Part shown: in pieces, positions 8,627 to 16,749 of the stretch
Numbering within the stretch: the first letter of the stretch is position 1
Layout of the letters: each line of letters starts with the position of its first letter
Assembly: GCA_003141715.1 (NCBI GenBank)
Contig: PLNF01000066.1
Span: 1 to 46,285 of the forward strand
Length of the DNA: 46,285 bases
Origin: Bacteroidales bacterium
Lineage (GTDB): Bacteria; Bacteroidota; Bacteroidia; Bacteroidales; VadinHA17
Direction of reading: 5' to 3'
Program-made: the position numbers and the translations under genes
The notes under the pieces: generated by a model
The model's input: the letters and a program-made list of their open reading frames with translations, nothing else
What the model was told of the DNA's origin: nothing
The model's database searches: none

Positions 8627-9988
8627 TTATGGTTTTAGTATTGTTCCATCACTTTTCCTTACTGTCCAGTTTGATTTTGTACCAATCGGATATTTTGCTG
8701 CTTCTTTTTCATTTATATCCACACCAATACCCGGAGCTTCATTGATATACATATACCCGTTTTTATATGTCGGGCAACCTGAAAATACCTCCTGTGCCTT
8801 GTCACTCCAAAAGTGTGATTCCTGGATACCGAAATTCCAAACTGCAAGATCGATATGCCCGTTTGCAGCGTGGCCAACAGGAGAAGTATCACCAGGTCCA
8901 TGCCATGCTGTTTTAACATTAAACCACTCACCAAGTCTCGCAACTTTCATTGCCGGGGTAATACCACCAATTTCAGATATATGAATTCTTATATAGTCAA
9001 ATAACTGGTCGACCATTGAATCCCTGAACTCATTAATATTATTGAATAATTCCCCGATAGCGATGGGTACAGTTGTATTTGCCCGAAGGGTTTTTAACCA
9101 CTTCATGTTTTCAGGAGAAAGGGGATCCTCAATAAAGTATGGGTGATATTGTTCCAGTCGCTTGATCATATTAATGGCATCCATAGGATCTATTAACTCA
9201 TGTACATCATGCAGAAGTTCAATATCTTCACCACATCTCTTACGAACAACATCAAACATCACAGGTACTCTTTTCATATAGGTATGCTGATCAGAAAATG
9301 AGTCACGTTCCATGCCAAAACCGGCTTCCTTAAAATCAGGTTGTGTTTCCATAGTACCTACTCCTCCATAGCCCCCTTGTTGAATACGAACGTGACGGAA
9401 TCCCTGATCCATATACTTCTGGACCCCTTCAGCAACTGCTTCAGGTGTTGCACCGCTGGCATGAGCATAGGCATCAACAGCAATTCTGGACTTACCGCCC
9501 AAAAGTTGGTAAATGGGCATATTGGCCCTTTTACCCTTGATGTCCCATAGCGCCTGATCAATTCCACTTATAGCATTATTCATAACGGGTCCATTCCTCC
9601 AATAGGAACTGACGTAAGCCGATTGCCACATATCTTCAATATTGTCTACATCTTTCCCGACACAAAAATCATTCATATATTTTTCTAAGGCCGTAACGAC
9701 TGTAAATGCCCGCTGAGTAAATGTTGCACAACCCACTCCGTACAATCCGGGTTCACTTGTCTCTACTTTTACAATAACAAGGTTAGCCCCCTCGGGGGCA
9801 GTTGCGATTGCTTTTACTTTAGTTATTTTTATTGGCGCCACACCGGTTGCATAGGAGGATGTCACACGAGTTTCAGCCCTAAGCAGCGGACTTCCAAAAA
9901 GTCCTAAAATCCCTGCAGCGGAACCGGTCGTGATTATTTTCATCGCATCTCTGCGACTTACTCCGGATTTAGGTTCTGACTTTTTCAT
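8627..9988 (-). CDS. Tat-exported mannonate dehydratase, RspA/ManD group of the enolase superfamily
   Basis: The 453-residue protein has a Tat signal (SRRDAMKIITTGSAAG, residues 11-26) followed by the capping domain and barrel of the enolase superfamily. The three metal ligands have the usual 26-residue spacing: D261 (HDVHE), E287 (FIEDP) and E313 (IGELF). AWHGPGDTSPVG, with H363, matches the ManD/RspA active-site loop. Such enzymes dehydrate D-mannonate or D-gluconate to 2-keto-3-deoxy acids, although many RspA relatives have weak or unknown activity. Export is unusual for the E. coli enzymes but common among Bacteroidetes and Planctomycetes paralogs. The neighbouring UxuA-like gene supports a sugar-acid role. 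The exact substrate is not determined. Confidence 0.88.
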   Translation of the reverse strand: MKKSEPKSGVSRRDAMKIITTGSAAGILGLFGSPLLRAETRVTSSYATGVAPIKITKVKAIATAPEGANLVIVKVETSEPGLYGVGCATFTQRAFTVVTALEKYMNDFCVGKDVDNIEDMWQSAYVSSYWRNGPVMNNAISGIDQALWDIKGKRANMPIYQLLGGKSRIAVDAYAHASGATPEAVAEGVQKYMDQGFRHVRIQQGGYGGVGTMETQPDFKEAGFGMERDSFSDQHTYMKRVPVMFDVVRKRCGEDIELLHDVHELIDPMDAINMIKRLEQYHPYFIEDPLSPENMKWLKTLRANTTVPIAIGELFNNINEFRDSMVDQLFDYIRIHISEIGGITPAMKVARLGEWFNVKTAWHGPGDTSPVGHAANGHIDLAVWNFGIQESHFWSDKAQEVFSGCPTYKNGYMYINEAPGIGVDINEKEAAKYPIGTKSNWTVRKSDGTILKP

Positions 9989-10050
9989 GATTTAAAACTT
10001 AAATAAATATTTATGAGTATATTATTTTTCTTATAGTTTTGAATTTTCTG

Positions 10051-10188
10051 TTAGTCATCGAGCTGCTTCATTTGTCGTATCTCATCATTTTGATCCAGTA
10101 AACCTGGTGTAACAGAGCCTAAACCAACAACAGACATTGCTGCCATGGCCGTGCTTTTTCTTATAAAGTTTCTACGGTTCCCTTTCAT
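10051..10188 (-). pseudogene. Orphan Tat signal peptide A, 45 codons
   Basis: The frame opens with ATG at 10188 and encodes a textbook twin-arginine signal (MKGNRRNFIRKS, then a hydrophobic AMAAMSVVGLGSV) and about 20 further residues, ending at TAA 10051-10053. The mature enzyme is missing. It strongly resembles the signal of the intact UxuA-like gene that starts at 11517, so it is probably the stump of a deleted paralog. A functional 45-residue peptide is possible but less likely. Confidence 0.7.
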
Positions 10189-10319
10189 TCCAAAAGGGTT
10201 TAACATTATCTTTCAAAAACAGATCCATCACTCATATAAGAATATAACAAATCTAACATTTACAGGAGAACAATCATCACCGGTTCATCAAAAAATATTT
10301 GCAATAAATCGGAACCCTT

Positions 10320-10382
10320 TTACACTGACAATGCTGCAAGTGAAGTTCCCTTTTTTATGAAATTCCTACGATTGTCTTTCAT
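10320..10382 (-). pseudogene. Orphan Tat signal peptide B, 20 codons
   Basis: Starting at ATG 10382, the minus strand encodes MKDNRRNFIKKGTSLAAL and two more residues, then TAA at 10320-10322. This is the first 20 residues of another Tat substrate, cut off inside the hydrophobic region. It lies just after the stop of the UxuA-like gene and is nearly the same peptide as that gene's own signal. It is a gene stump. Confidence 0.7.
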
Positions 10383-10389
10383 AACTCTT

Positions 10390-11517
10390 TCATCCTTCAG
10401 CTATTACACGTTCCACAAGGCCCTTCATGTAACCAATGGAAAAGGCAGTGCCTGTTTGTGGAATAGTTGTTGATGGAATATGGTCCGCAATAATGACACC
10501 GTTGAAATCAACATCTTTCAATGCCTGTAAGATTTTATACATATCGGCATAGCCATCGTCGACAAAGGTCTCTACGAAATGGGGCAGTGGTTGATTGACA
10601 TTACGGAAGTGAACCTTAAAGATCTTTTTCTTCTTCCCAAAATAGTGAATAGTATCAATCACGTTTTTACCCATTAATTTGCCGCCTTCCAGCCAGCAAC
10701 CAACGCATAGACACATACCAACATTGGGACTGTCAGCTATTTCAAGAGCTCGTTTATAGCCATCAAAGCTGCTAAATATACGCGGAATCCCGGCCAGCTC
10801 ATGTATAGGAGGGTCGTCAGGGTGAATTCCTATATGTACATTTTGTTCTTCAGCAACCGCTGCAGCCTGTTTTATAAAATATTCATAATTAGCCCAGATT
10901 TCATCTAAGGTATACTTTCTTCCGTGAGACAAAGGTTCTTCATACTTCTTTCCGTCCCAACCGCCTGTTGCTCCTTTTTCCTGATCGTAAGCACGTGCAG
11001 AAGCGCCTCCACGCGTTAACTCACGGGCGGAGCTCCAGATACCATTACCCATATGAGCATACGTGGTATATCCAATACCGGCTTTTCCCAGGCTACGCAG
11101 GTGGTTTTTGTATTCTTCAACTTTGGCATCTCTTCCGGGCAGGTTTAAAACAAGCACATCCTGGTTATGAACACTTGAATTACCAAAACCAAATACCTTA
11201 ATTCCGGCGGCTTCGTAAAGCTTCTTGCGGCTGGAATAATATTCAGCACTGGACTTACTTGCATCAGTCCATAGAACAACATAGTTTATACCTAATTGTT
11301 GAATAAACTTGATCTCGTTCTCTGAAGGTTCTGTTGAGGTCTGAAGTGCAATTTTTATATACGGCTCTACAGGCACTTTTTTGGGACCAAAAGCCGTACT
11401 GAAATCTTTACTGCCAGCATCAACGAGCATATTAACCTTATTGGAATTCATTCCAACAAGCGAAAGTGCTGCCAGTATGCTGCCTTTTTTAATAAATTCT
11501 CTTCTGTTGTTTTTCAT
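10390..11517 (-). CDS. Tat-exported UxuA-like mannonate dehydratase
   Basis: The 375-residue product begins with a Tat signal (NNRREFIKKGSILAALSLVG). The mature part is a TIM barrel of the UxuA family (PF03786): IGIHPDDPPIHELAGIPRI, MCLCVGCWLEGG and VHFRNVNQPLP carry the His, Asp and Cys residues that bind the divalent metal in UxuA. UxuA converts D-mannonate to 2-keto-3-deoxygluconate in hexuronate breakdown. The cytoplasmic E. coli enzyme has no signal, so this exported form probably acts on a related sugar acid in the envelope. It shares a strand with the RspA/ManD-like dehydratase, separated only by gene stumps, and may have formed an operon with it. Confidence 0.85.
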   Translation of the reverse strand: MKNNRREFIKKGSILAALSLVGMNSNKVNMLVDAGSKDFSTAFGPKKVPVEPYIKIALQTSTEPSENEIKFIQQLGINYVVLWTDASKSSAEYYSSRKKLYEAAGIKVFGFGNSSVHNQDVLVLNLPGRDAKVEEYKNHLRSLGKAGIGYTTYAHMGNGIWSSARELTRGGASARAYDQEKGATGGWDGKKYEEPLSHGRKYTLDEIWANYEYFIKQAAAVAEEQNVHIGIHPDDPPIHELAGIPRIFSSFDGYKRALEIADSPNVGMCLCVGCWLEGGKLMGKNVIDTIHYFGKKKKIFKVHFRNVNQPLPHFVETFVDDGYADMYKILQALKDVDFNGVIIADHIPSTTIPQTGTAFSIGYMKGLVERVIAEG

Positions 11518-11606
11518 AGAAGTGTGAATTGGTTAATTATTTATTAAGTTAGATAGATCTGAGTCCAAAGACAATCAATTAAGTTTTGTCCGTACAAAAT
11601 AACGGC

Positions 11607-11741
11607 TTACTTCACAACCATAAATTTCAAACAAACTGGTCTGCCAACCTGAATTTTTTTCTCGGTTGGAGTGAGCAAACCGGTTTTTTTATAATCAAAG
11701 CCTGTTATCATACTGCCCATTTCATTAATCAGGTGTCCGAA
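11607..11741 (-). pseudogene. C-terminal remnant of an unidentified gene
   Basis: About 44 sense codons on the minus strand end with TAA at 11607-11609. They read FGHLINEMGSMITGFDYKK, then a GLLTPTEKK turn and a final strand with VGRPVCLKFMVVK. A stop codon lies just upstream in the same frame and no start is in a plausible place. The pattern looks like the last strands of a beta-sandwich protein; I cannot assign a family. It sits upstream of the UxuA-like gene and adds to the evidence of gene loss at this locus. Confidence 0.5.
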
Positions 11742-11794
11742 TAAGGGTCATTATATTTAATTTTGGATGGATATTCTACTATAATGTAGAAAAG

Positions 11795-11830
11795 AAAAAT
11801 GCTTTAACTTATTTATATTAAGGCATTTTC
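11795..11830 (-). terminator. Probable rho-independent terminator of tRNA-Ala
   Basis: Read on the minus strand, a stem AAAATGCCTTAA/TTAAAGCATTTT with a single bulge and a loop of about 11 bases is followed by a pyrimidine-rich tail, TCTTTTCT. It lies about 22 bases beyond the 3' end of the tRNA. Confidence 0.55.
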
Positions 11831-11852
11831 ATTAAATATGGTTTGAAAATTG

Positions 11853-11926
11853 TGGAGATTAGGGGAATCGAACCCCTGACCTTGTGACTGCCAGTCACAC
11901 GCTCTAGCCAACTGAGCTAAACCCCC
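11853..11926 (-). tRNA. tRNA-Ala (anticodon GGC)
   Basis: The 74-nt minus-strand sequence folds into a full cloverleaf: acceptor GGGGGTT/AATCTCC, D arm GCTC/GAGC, anticodon stem TGTGA/TCACA around loop CTGGCAG, and T arm AGGGG-TTCGATT-CCCCT. The anticodon GGC reads GCC and GCU alanine codons. The acceptor pairs include G3-U70, the identity signal for alanyl-tRNA synthetase. The 3' CCA is not encoded. Confidence 0.95.
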
Positions 11927-11943
11927 AAAGAGCTGGTAAATGT

Positions 11944-12110
11944 AAGAAAAAAGTTGTAAAAGTTGCAAAAGTAATGAAAGATGAAAGGTTGAAACGTTGA
12001 AATGGTTTGATGTCTAAAATACCTCTTTACTTTTCACCATGGGCCTTACGCCCTGTGCTCTGCGCCCTGTGATCTGCACCCTGCACCTCGTATATCAAGC
12101 CTCACGCCTT
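11944..12110. repeat. Two word-repeat tracts upstream of tonB
   Basis: Bases 11944-12010 repeat GTTGTAAAAGTTGCAAAAG and GAAAGGTTGAAACGTTGAAA style words. Bases 12042-12110 repeat an 11-12 base word of the kind GCCCTGTGCTCT/GCGCCCTGTGAT/CTGCACCCTGCA. Neither has an open frame. They resemble degenerate dispersed intergenic repeats rather than a CRISPR, because the spacers are not distinct and the units are too short. Confidence 0.6.
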
Positions 12111-12140
12111 ACAATTTTATGAAATCCTTAACATTATAGT

Positions 12141-12171
12141 TTTGGCAAAAAGCCACTATTTTGTAATTTTG
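12141..12171 (+). promoter_or_regulatory. Bacteroidetes-type promoter of tonB
   Basis: TTTG at 12141-12144 and TAATTTTG at 12164-12171 are separated by 19 bases, matching the -33 TTTG / -7 TAnnTTTG consensus. Transcription would start near 12178, giving a leader of only about 14 bases before the ATG at 12192. Confidence 0.7.
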
Positions 12172-12191
12172 CCGGACATTTTAAACTCTGA

Positions 12192-12980
12192 ATGTACGAT
12201 AATCTCAGAAAATGGCTCGATATTGATGATCTGCTTTTTCAAAAGCGGAACAAAGATTATGGCGCTTATCAGCTTCGGAAACGATATAATTCTGTAGTTA
12301 TTACAGGAATCATTCTGGCATCCCTTCTTGTAAGTGCAGCCGTAGTACTTCCATTCGTACTTACTCCTCATTCTGATAATGTTCTATTTGGAAACAGAAG
12401 CTATATTCAGGTTAATATGGAAACCCTTGAACCGCCAAAAGAGGAGATTTATGTTCCTCCTTCTCCACCGCCACCGCAAGCCATCCATGTCGAAGAGATT
12501 GTTAGATATGTTCCTCCTGTGGTTGTCGATAGTATTCCGCCACTTGAAAAATCACAGCTTTCAACTGATGAGTATATTAATCAGACTATTAAGGAAAAAG
12601 TTGATGTTACAGGAACAGGGACAGATGATAATCTGACATCGGGGCAGGACGGAACTGAAACAGATGGGCCATTTTTCCTGGTAGAAGTAATGCCATCATT
12701 TAAAGGAGGAGGACTGGAGAAATTTCGGGAATGGGTCATTAAACGAACCAATTATCCTCAGGCTGCATACGATCGGAAGATAAGAGGTACCGTAGTACTG
12801 ACATTCATCGTTGAGAAGGATGGTTCCGTAAGCAATGTGACAATTGTTAAAAGTGTTGACCCCTTGTTAGATGATGAAGCAATAAAAGCCATCTCTGAAT
12901 CGCCCAAATGGACGCCGGGATTACAAAGAGGAGAACCAGCCAGAGTAAGATTTATAATTCCTCTGAATTTCATGTTATAA
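12192..12980 (+). CDS. tonB: Energy transducer TonB
   Basis: The 262-residue protein links the ExbB/ExbD motor of the inner membrane to outer-membrane TonB-dependent transporters. The N-terminus (LRKWLDIDDLLFQKRNKDYG) is the cytosolic lead typical of Bacteroidetes TonB proteins. One transmembrane helix lies at about 36-58, followed by a proline-rich span (PPKEEIYVPPSPPPPQ) and a C-terminal TonB domain at about 170-262 (YPQAAYDRKIRGTVVLTFIV, ending in FIIPLNFML). No exbB or exbD lies beside it, so it must use a motor encoded elsewhere. A good promoter sits just upstream. Confidence 0.93.
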   Translation: MYDNLRKWLDIDDLLFQKRNKDYGAYQLRKRYNSVVITGIILASLLVSAAVVLPFVLTPHSDNVLFGNRSYIQVNMETLEPPKEEIYVPPSPPPPQAIHVEEIVRYVPPVVVDSIPPLEKSQLSTDEYINQTIKEKVDVTGTGTDDNLTSGQDGTETDGPFFLVEVMPSFKGGGLEKFREWVIKRTNYPQAAYDRKIRGTVVLTFIVEKDGSVSNVTIVKSVDPLLDDEAIKAISESPKWTPGLQRGEPARVRFIIPLNFML

Positions 12981-13016
12981 AATTTTAATTTTCAACTCAA
13001 GAGAGAGCTATCCATA

Positions 13017-13046
13017 TTTGCGATTTCAATGTTTTTCTTATCTTTA
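13017..13046 (+). promoter_or_regulatory. Possible promoter for the TPR-like lipoprotein gene
   Basis: TTTG at 13017-13020 and TATCTTTA at 13039-13046 are 18 bases apart; the -7 box has one mismatch to TAnnTTTG. Transcription would begin near 13053, downstream of the ATG at 13029. That supports the start at 13074. Confidence 0.4.
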
Positions 13047-13073
13047 TCAACATCTATAATAAATTATAACTAT

Positions 13074-14246
13074 ATGAAAAGAATTGTACCCTTTATTTTT
13101 ATCTTAATAATCATCCTTTCAGGTTGTGGTTCTTCAAAGAAACAACTCCAGAAAGGAAATTATGATGCTGCTATCCAAAAGGCAGTAAAACAGCTAAGAA
13201 AGGATCCAAAAGATGTTGAGCAGATCAATATTCTCAGCCAGGCTTATAAAGTTGCAAATGACCAGGATAATGAAAGAATACGTTTGTTAAAAATGGAGGG
13301 GAAACCAAATAACTGGGATGAGATATATCTGGTTTATAAAGCATTGAACGACAGACAATCACTCGTAAGAACAATAACCCCTTTGAATATGAACGGGAGA
13401 TCAGTCGATTTTCCTTATGTCGATTATATGCCCGACATGGTCAGTGCAAAACGCAAAGCGGCAGATTTCTACTATGCGCATGGTGATGAACTAATGAAAA
13501 GCGGTATCAAAGAATCCTATAGACAAGCATATGCTGAATACGTACGGGCTAAGGAATATGTTGGTGATTATGAGGGGATTGATAATAAGATTCAAGATGC
13601 AAAACTCAAGGGTATGAGCAGGGTATTTGTTTCGATTCAAAATAGTTCTTTACTAAAATTTCCAAAGGAGTTTGAGGATGACCTTCTGGCTCTTGATCTG
13701 CCACGACTGAACTCTCAATGGGTTGAATACTATACACAAAATCTTAATGATAATACTCAATACGATTATTATGTTAATGTGAATGTCAAAAACATTATGG
13801 TCAGCCCTGATCAGTCTTTACAAAGAGATTCAGTCATTAAAAGAAGGATTGAAGATGGCTTTACTTATGTTCTTGATAATAAAGGCAACATAATGCGAGA
13901 TTCCCTGGGGAATGATATTAAACAGACAAAGTATAAAACTCTTCAGTGCGCTCTTGTCGAAACAGTACAATCAAAAACCTGCCAAATAGATGGTGATGTT
14001 GATGTGATACAGATGAATCCAAATAAAGAGCTTAAAAAAGATCCGATAAGGGCTCAATCGAATTTTGAAAATATTTCTTCCCGTGCTATCGGAGATATTC
14101 AGGCACTTAATGCAAGGCAACTTGAAAGGACAAAAACATCTAAAGTGACATTCCCAACTGATATAGAAATGGTTTTTCGATGTTCGGAATCGCTGAAAAG
14201 GGCTATCAGGGAGACAATTCAAAACGACAGGAGATTTATATATTAG
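13074..14246 (+). CDS. Lipoprotein with TPR-like N-terminus, function unknown
   Basis: The ATG at 13074 is chosen because it opens a clean lipoprotein signal (MKRIVPFIFILIIILSGCGS, lipid-bearing Cys in LSGC). An upstream in-frame ATG at 13029 would put 15 odd residues before it. The mature protein is about 370 residues. Its first 60 (KQLQKGNYDAAIQKAVKQL, then DVEQINILSQAYKVANDQD) look like tetratricopeptide helices. The remainder is mixed alpha/beta with many Asp-Lys pairs and no catalytic motif I know. It follows tonB by about 90 bases, and a weak promoter of its own is visible. A role in envelope assembly is possible. Confidence 0.8.
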   Translation: MKRIVPFIFILIIILSGCGSSKKQLQKGNYDAAIQKAVKQLRKDPKDVEQINILSQAYKVANDQDNERIRLLKMEGKPNNWDEIYLVYKALNDRQSLVRTITPLNMNGRSVDFPYVDYMPDMVSAKRKAADFYYAHGDELMKSGIKESYRQAYAEYVRAKEYVGDYEGIDNKIQDAKLKGMSRVFVSIQNSSLLKFPKEFEDDLLALDLPRLNSQWVEYYTQNLNDNTQYDYYVNVNVKNIMVSPDQSLQRDSVIKRRIEDGFTYVLDNKGNIMRDSLGNDIKQTKYKTLQCALVETVQSKTCQIDGDVDVIQMNPNKELKKDPIRAQSNFENISSRAIGDIQALNARQLERTKTSKVTFPTDIEMVFRCSESLKRAIRETIQNDRRFIY

Positions 14247-14321
14247 AAAACTGTATAATAGTTTCAATACAATGTAATAATTCTGGAGTTTGTCAAAAAA
14301 GAGATTAATTGCATTGTTTTC

Positions 14322-14422
14322 CCTTTGTGTTACTTTGTGCCATACTTTGTGTTACTTTGTGGTTAAATGAATTAGCTTTTACCACTAAGGTACACAAAGG
14401 TTTACACGAAGGTTCACAGAGG
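14322..14422. repeat. Gene-less inverted repeat of CACAAAGG words
   Basis: Two 42-base arms (14322-14363 and 14381-14422) face each other across a 17-base spacer. Each arm is built from four units of about 10 bases like CACAAAGT or CACGAAGG, and both carry ACCAC at the loop side. The words are those of the repeats flanking the GxxExxY gene at 19.4-19.9 kb, but there ACCAC is at the outer ends. It occupies most of the lipoprotein-hflX gap and could act as a hairpin in RNA. Confidence 0.75.
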
Positions 14423-14467
14423 TTTTTTTAGAAATCCTCAGTTGAGGTTTTATTTTAATTATGACAT

Positions 14468-15658
14468 ATGATCGAAACAAATAAACCAAGGGAACGGGCA
14501 ATTCTTATTGGAATTTTATATCATGGACAGGATGAAAGTGAAGTTGAAGACTTCCTGGAGGAACTCTCATTCCTGACTGAAACAGCAGGAGCAGAACCGG
14601 TGAAACGGTTCATCCAGAAGCTTGATGTTCCAAATCCCCGTACCTTTGTCGGCTCCGGGAAAATTCAGGAATTAGCACTATTTGTAAGTGAAAACAATAT
14701 CGATATTGCAATATTTGATGATGAGCTTACTCCTAGTCAGCTTAGAAACATTGAAGATGCTCTCGGCTGCCGTATTCTCGACAGAACAAACCTGATCCTC
14801 GATATTTTTGCACACCGGGCGCGGACGTCTCACGCCCGCACTCAGGTTGAGCTTGCCCAGTATCAGTATCTTCTTCCCCGCCTGACTGGAATGTGGACAC
14901 ATCTTGAGCGGCAAAGAGGAGGTATTGGATTAAGAGGACCGGGAGAAACTGAGATTGAGACCGACAGGAGGGTTATCAGGGATAGGATTTCACTGCTTAA
15001 AGATCAGCTCAAAAAAATAGATACCCAGATGGCTACACAGCGAAAAAACCGTGGAAAGATGATCAGGGTATCGCTTGTCGGTTATACGAATGTCGGCAAA
15101 TCAACTATTATGAATCTGTTAAGCAAATCAGATGTATTTGCTGAAAATAAGCTTTTTGCAACTCTTGATACCACAGTACGAAAAGTTGTAATTGGTAACC
15201 TCCCATTTCTGCTTTCCGATACAGTGGGATTTATCCGCAAACTGCCGACCGACCTGATTGAGTCATTCAAATCAACCCTCGATGAGGTAAGGGAATCAGA
15301 TCTCCTTGTACACATAGTTGATATCTCTCATCCATCCTTTGAAGAACAGATCAAGGTAGTCAATAATACTCTTAAAGATCTTGGAGTATCCGAAAAACCC
15401 CTGATAATAGTTTTTAATAAGATCGATGCATTCACATATACTGTCAAAGAAGAAGATGATCTTACTCCTGTGTTAAAAGATAACTATTCCTTATCTGATC
15501 TGAAAAAGACCTGGATGTCTTCAGATAAACATCACACAACAGTTTTTATTTCCGCAAAAACGAAAGAAAACATTGAAGAGTTACGTAACCTTCTTTATGA
15601 AGAAGTGAAGAAAATTCATGTAAAAAGGTATCCCTTTAATGACTTTTTTACCCCTTAA
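14468..15658 (+). CDS. hflX: GTPase HflX
   Basis: HflX is a ribosome-associated GTPase that splits stalled or stressed 70S ribosomes. The 396-residue protein has the family's N-terminal domain, including VGSGKIQEL and the glycine-rich linker ERQRGGIGLRGPGETEIETD. The GTPase domain shows G1 GYTNVGKST, the DTVGF G3 motif and NKID as G4. Length is normal. The gene lies downstream of the inverted repeat at 14.3 kb and converges with asd. Its last codons include one arm of a 10-bp perfect inverted repeat (15630-15639 with 15655-15664) that may form a hairpin between the convergent genes. Confidence 0.96.
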   Translation: MIETNKPRERAILIGILYHGQDESEVEDFLEELSFLTETAGAEPVKRFIQKLDVPNPRTFVGSGKIQELALFVSENNIDIAIFDDELTPSQLRNIEDALGCRILDRTNLILDIFAHRARTSHARTQVELAQYQYLLPRLTGMWTHLERQRGGIGLRGPGETEIETDRRVIRDRISLLKDQLKKIDTQMATQRKNRGKMIRVSLVGYTNVGKSTIMNLLSKSDVFAENKLFATLDTTVRKVVIGNLPFLLSDTVGFIRKLPTDLIESFKSTLDEVRESDLLVHIVDISHPSFEEQIKVVNNTLKDLGVSEKPLIIVFNKIDAFTYTVKEEDDLTPVLKDNYSLSDLKKTWMSSDKHHTTVFISAKTKENIEELRNLLYEEVKKIHVKRYPFNDFFTP

Positions 15659-15666
15659 AGGGATGC

Positions 15667-16656
15667 TTAATATAATTTATTAGCCACCATATACTCGGCA
15701 ATCTGAATTGCATTTGTAGCTGCACCTTTTCTGATGTTATCTGAAACGATCCAGAGATTCAGGCATTTTTCTTTTGACAGATCCCTTCTGATCCTTCCGA
15801 CAAAAACCTCATCCCTGTTATGGGCAAGTATCGGCATAGGATATTTGTTCTCTGCAGGATTATCATAAACAACAACACCCGGGAAGTGGTTTAATAATTG
15901 AATAACATCTTCGATGTTGAAATCTTTTTCAAACTCTATATTAACAGCTTCTGAATGCCCTCCGACAACAGGGATCCTTACAACTGTCGCAGTTACCTGG
16001 ATAGTCTGATCTTCAAGTATTTTGCGGGTTTCGTCAAGCAGTTTCTGTTCTTCTGTTGTATATCCGTCGGATTGAAAAGTTCCCCCGTGCGGGAAGCAGT
16101 TTTTATCAATCTGATGCGCATAAGCCATCTCTCCCTTTATTCCGGCTCTTTCATTCTCCATTTGTGTAATAGCTTTTACACCGGTACCTGTCACCGATTG
16201 ATACGTTGCTACTACCAGACGTTTGATTTTGTATTTTCTATGCAAAGGAGCTAATGCCATTACCATCTGTATCGTTGAACAGTTCGGATTAGCAATAATT
16301 CTGTCACCCTTTTTTATAACATGACTGTTTATTTCAGGAACAATCAACGGAATATTCTTATCCATCCGCCAGTATGAGGAGTTGTCAATTACAACAGTTC
16401 CGTTTTTTGCAAAAACAGGAGCCCATTCCTTTGATGTTGATGCCCCGGCTGAAAAGATAGCAAATTCAGGCCTTGCCTGAACCGCTTCCATAACACTTAC
16501 CACCTTAACGGGCTTCCCCTTAAAAATTATCTCTTTACCAACCGACCTCTCAGAAGCAGCAGGCAACAATAGTGATACAGGGAAGTTTCTCTCCTCGAGT
16601 ACTTTCATCATTGTCCTGCCAACCATTCCGGTAGCTCCTACAACAGCAGTTTTCAT
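15667..16656 (-). CDS. asd: Aspartate-semialdehyde dehydrogenase
   Basis: The enzyme reduces aspartyl phosphate to aspartate semialdehyde with NADPH, a branch point for lysine/diaminopimelate, threonine and methionine synthesis. The 329-residue chain starts with the nucleotide-binding motif AVVGATGMVGRTMM. The catalytic Cys is C126 in IANPNCSTIQ, and GGHSEAVNIEF carries the later active-site His. Length is typical. The gene is divergent from the lamin-tail protein gene. A -7-like TAATTTTG on the minus strand (16716-16723) would give a leader of about 50 bases. Confidence 0.95.
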   Translation of the reverse strand: MKTAVVGATGMVGRTMMKVLEERNFPVSLLLPAASERSVGKEIIFKGKPVKVVSVMEAVQARPEFAIFSAGASTSKEWAPVFAKNGTVVIDNSSYWRMDKNIPLIVPEINSHVIKKGDRIIANPNCSTIQMVMALAPLHRKYKIKRLVVATYQSVTGTGVKAITQMENERAGIKGEMAYAHQIDKNCFPHGGTFQSDGYTTEEQKLLDETRKILEDQTIQVTATVVRIPVVGGHSEAVNIEFEKDFNIEDVIQLLNHFPGVVVYDNPAENKYPMPILAHNRDEVFVGRIRRDLSKEKCLNLWIVSDNIRKGAATNAIQIAEYMVANKLY

Positions 16657-16715
16657 ACTTTTTTGTTTGGAATAAATTAAGTTATTGTTTAAATTTACTG
16701 TGACATTAAAACTGT

Positions 16716-16723
16716 CAAAATTA
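16716..16723 (-). promoter_or_regulatory. Possible -7 box for asd
   Basis: The minus strand reads TAATTTTG, a match to TAnnTTTG, about 60 bases before the asd ATG. No TTTG is seen 19 bases upstream, so this rests on one element only. Confidence 0.35.
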
Positions 16724-16749
16724 GCTTTTTTTTTAATTAGTCCCGCTGC

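Larger units (their letters stand above)
9989..10389. other. Intergenic region with gene remnants
   Basis: This 401-base gap between the two dehydratase genes contains no complete gene. It holds two orphan Tat signal peptides on the minus strand, listed separately. Between them lies AT-rich sequence bounded by a short inverted repeat, AAAAGGGTT near 10193 facing AACCCTTTT near 10313. Confidence 0.7.

Noticed and set aside
10193-10321. A 130-bp mobile element bounded by AAAAGGGTT/AACCCTTTT
   Set aside because: The inverted ends are only 9 bases, the interior has no structure and there is no visible target duplication.
12042-12110. CRISPR-like periodic sequence before tonB
   Set aside because: The units are only 11-12 bases, drift from copy to copy and are not separated by unique spacers; no cas gene is nearby.
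15630-15664. Rho-independent terminator between hflX and asd
   Set aside because: The 10-bp inverted repeat is perfect, but no T-tract follows it on either strand and part of it is coding, so I did not call it as a terminator.
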